A DNA stretch of 5,304 nt, from positions 1 to 5,304 of the forward strand of contig JALOPO010000193.1 in NCBI GenBank assembly GCA_025453855.1, written 5' to 3'. The notes under the pieces were generated by a model. It had not been told where the DNA came from. It saw nothing but the letters and a program-made list of their open reading frames with translations, and did no database searches. Below, one piece after another: positions 5,080 through 5,304 of the stretch (position 1 is its first letter; every line of letters starts with the position of its first letter). The stretch is from Gemmatimonadaceae bacterium (lineage in GTDB: Bacteria > Gemmatimonadota > Gemmatimonadetes > Gemmatimonadales > Gemmatimonadaceae). The position numbers and the translations under genes were made by a program.

Positions 5080-5158
5080 ACAGCGCCACCCAAGGCGGCG
5101 CGCCATCGTTGGGCATCGCTCCACGCTCGTCCCTCGCGCCCGATCCCGCCACGCTGCG

Positions 5159-5304
5159 ATGGCCACGCCCCTGCCGCTCGCCGGCCCGACGTCCGGCGTC
5201 CCCCAGTCGCAGCGCGTCCCCGTGCTGCACTTCGTCACCGGACTCGCCTGGCTCGCGATCGCGGCGGCAGGGACGGTGCTCGTCGCGCCGACGCTGGCCG
5301 AGGG
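5159..5304 (+). CDS. N-terminal part of a membrane protein (3' end outside window)
   Basis: The frame opens after a TAA at 5048 and has ATG 5159 as its first standard start; it then stays open to the window edge, giving 48 visible residues. A proline- and serine-containing leader (about residues 1-20) is followed by QRVPVLHF and a hydrophobic segment LAWLAIAAAGTVLVAP (about 29-44). No clear Shine-Dalgarno precedes the ATG. The H-F-x-x-G-L-x-W helix followed by an A-P-x-L-A-x-G turn vaguely recalls multi-spanning haem-copper-oxidase-subunit-I-like or NnrS-like proteins, but 48 residues are too few to assign a family. It is co-directional with bchE but separated by 674 bp of repeats, so it is probably transcribed independently. 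Confidence 0.55.
   Translation, partial: MATPLPLAGPTSGVPQSQRVPVLHFVTGLAWLAIAAAGTVLVAPTLAE

Larger units (their letters stand above)
4485..5158. other. Repeat-rich non-coding region downstream of bchE
   Basis: No protein-coding or tRNA gene is supported in these 674 bp; the short open frames here simply read through the inverted repeats. The region contains a weak hairpin after bchE (4504-4526), two related long palindromic elements (4548-4658 and 4850-4961), an unrelated inverted-repeat element between them (4708-4819), and an AT-rich dyad (5044-5079) before the next gene. The stretch 4962-5043 shows nothing I can name. Confidence 0.7.

Overview
The window is very GC-rich bacterial chromosome. 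Every coding frame shows strong third-position G/C, and long spurious open frames shadow the real genes. The gene content fits an environmental, probably phototrophic bacterium. The family resemblances and the intergenic repeat style remind me of Gemmatimonadota, but that placement is from memory and is weak. The firmest biological statement is that the window encodes BchE, the oxygen-independent cyclase of (bacterio)chlorophyll synthesis, so the host is either a phototroph or carries a relic or acquired phototrophy gene.

Layout, left to right: (1) the 3' end of a plus-strand gene for a protein with a TPR-like tail and four C-terminal membrane segments (2-505). (2) A convergent minus-strand pair: a PLP-dependent decarboxylase-family enzyme (530-2053), and upstream of it an Rrf2/IscR-type iron-sulfur regulator (2109-2504). 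A perfect 11-bp GC hairpin separates the two. (3) A 354-bp divergent intergenic region (2505-2858) holding the candidate control sites and a 20-bp perfect palindrome. (4) bchE on the plus strand (2859-4484). (5) About 670 bp of non-coding DNA (4485-5158) with two related long palindromic elements (4548-4658, 4850-4961) flanking a third, unrelated inverted-repeat element (4723-4819), followed by an AT-rich dyad (5044-5079). (6) The 5' end of a plus-strand gene for a membrane protein that runs off the window (5159-5304).

How the parts may work together: BchE is an oxygen-sensitive radical-SAM/cobalamin enzyme, useful only when oxygen is low. The divergently transcribed regulator carries a C-X6-C-X5-C-X2-H set that lines up with the [2Fe-2S] ligands of IscR. 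The simplest hypothesis is that the regulator senses oxygen, nitric oxide or Fe-S status and controls bchE and its own operon from the shared intergenic region. This is inference from gene order and motifs; no site has been demonstrated. The decarboxylase has no obvious role in pigment synthesis. No other photosynthesis gene is visible, so bchE here is either at the edge of a photosynthesis cluster or away from it.
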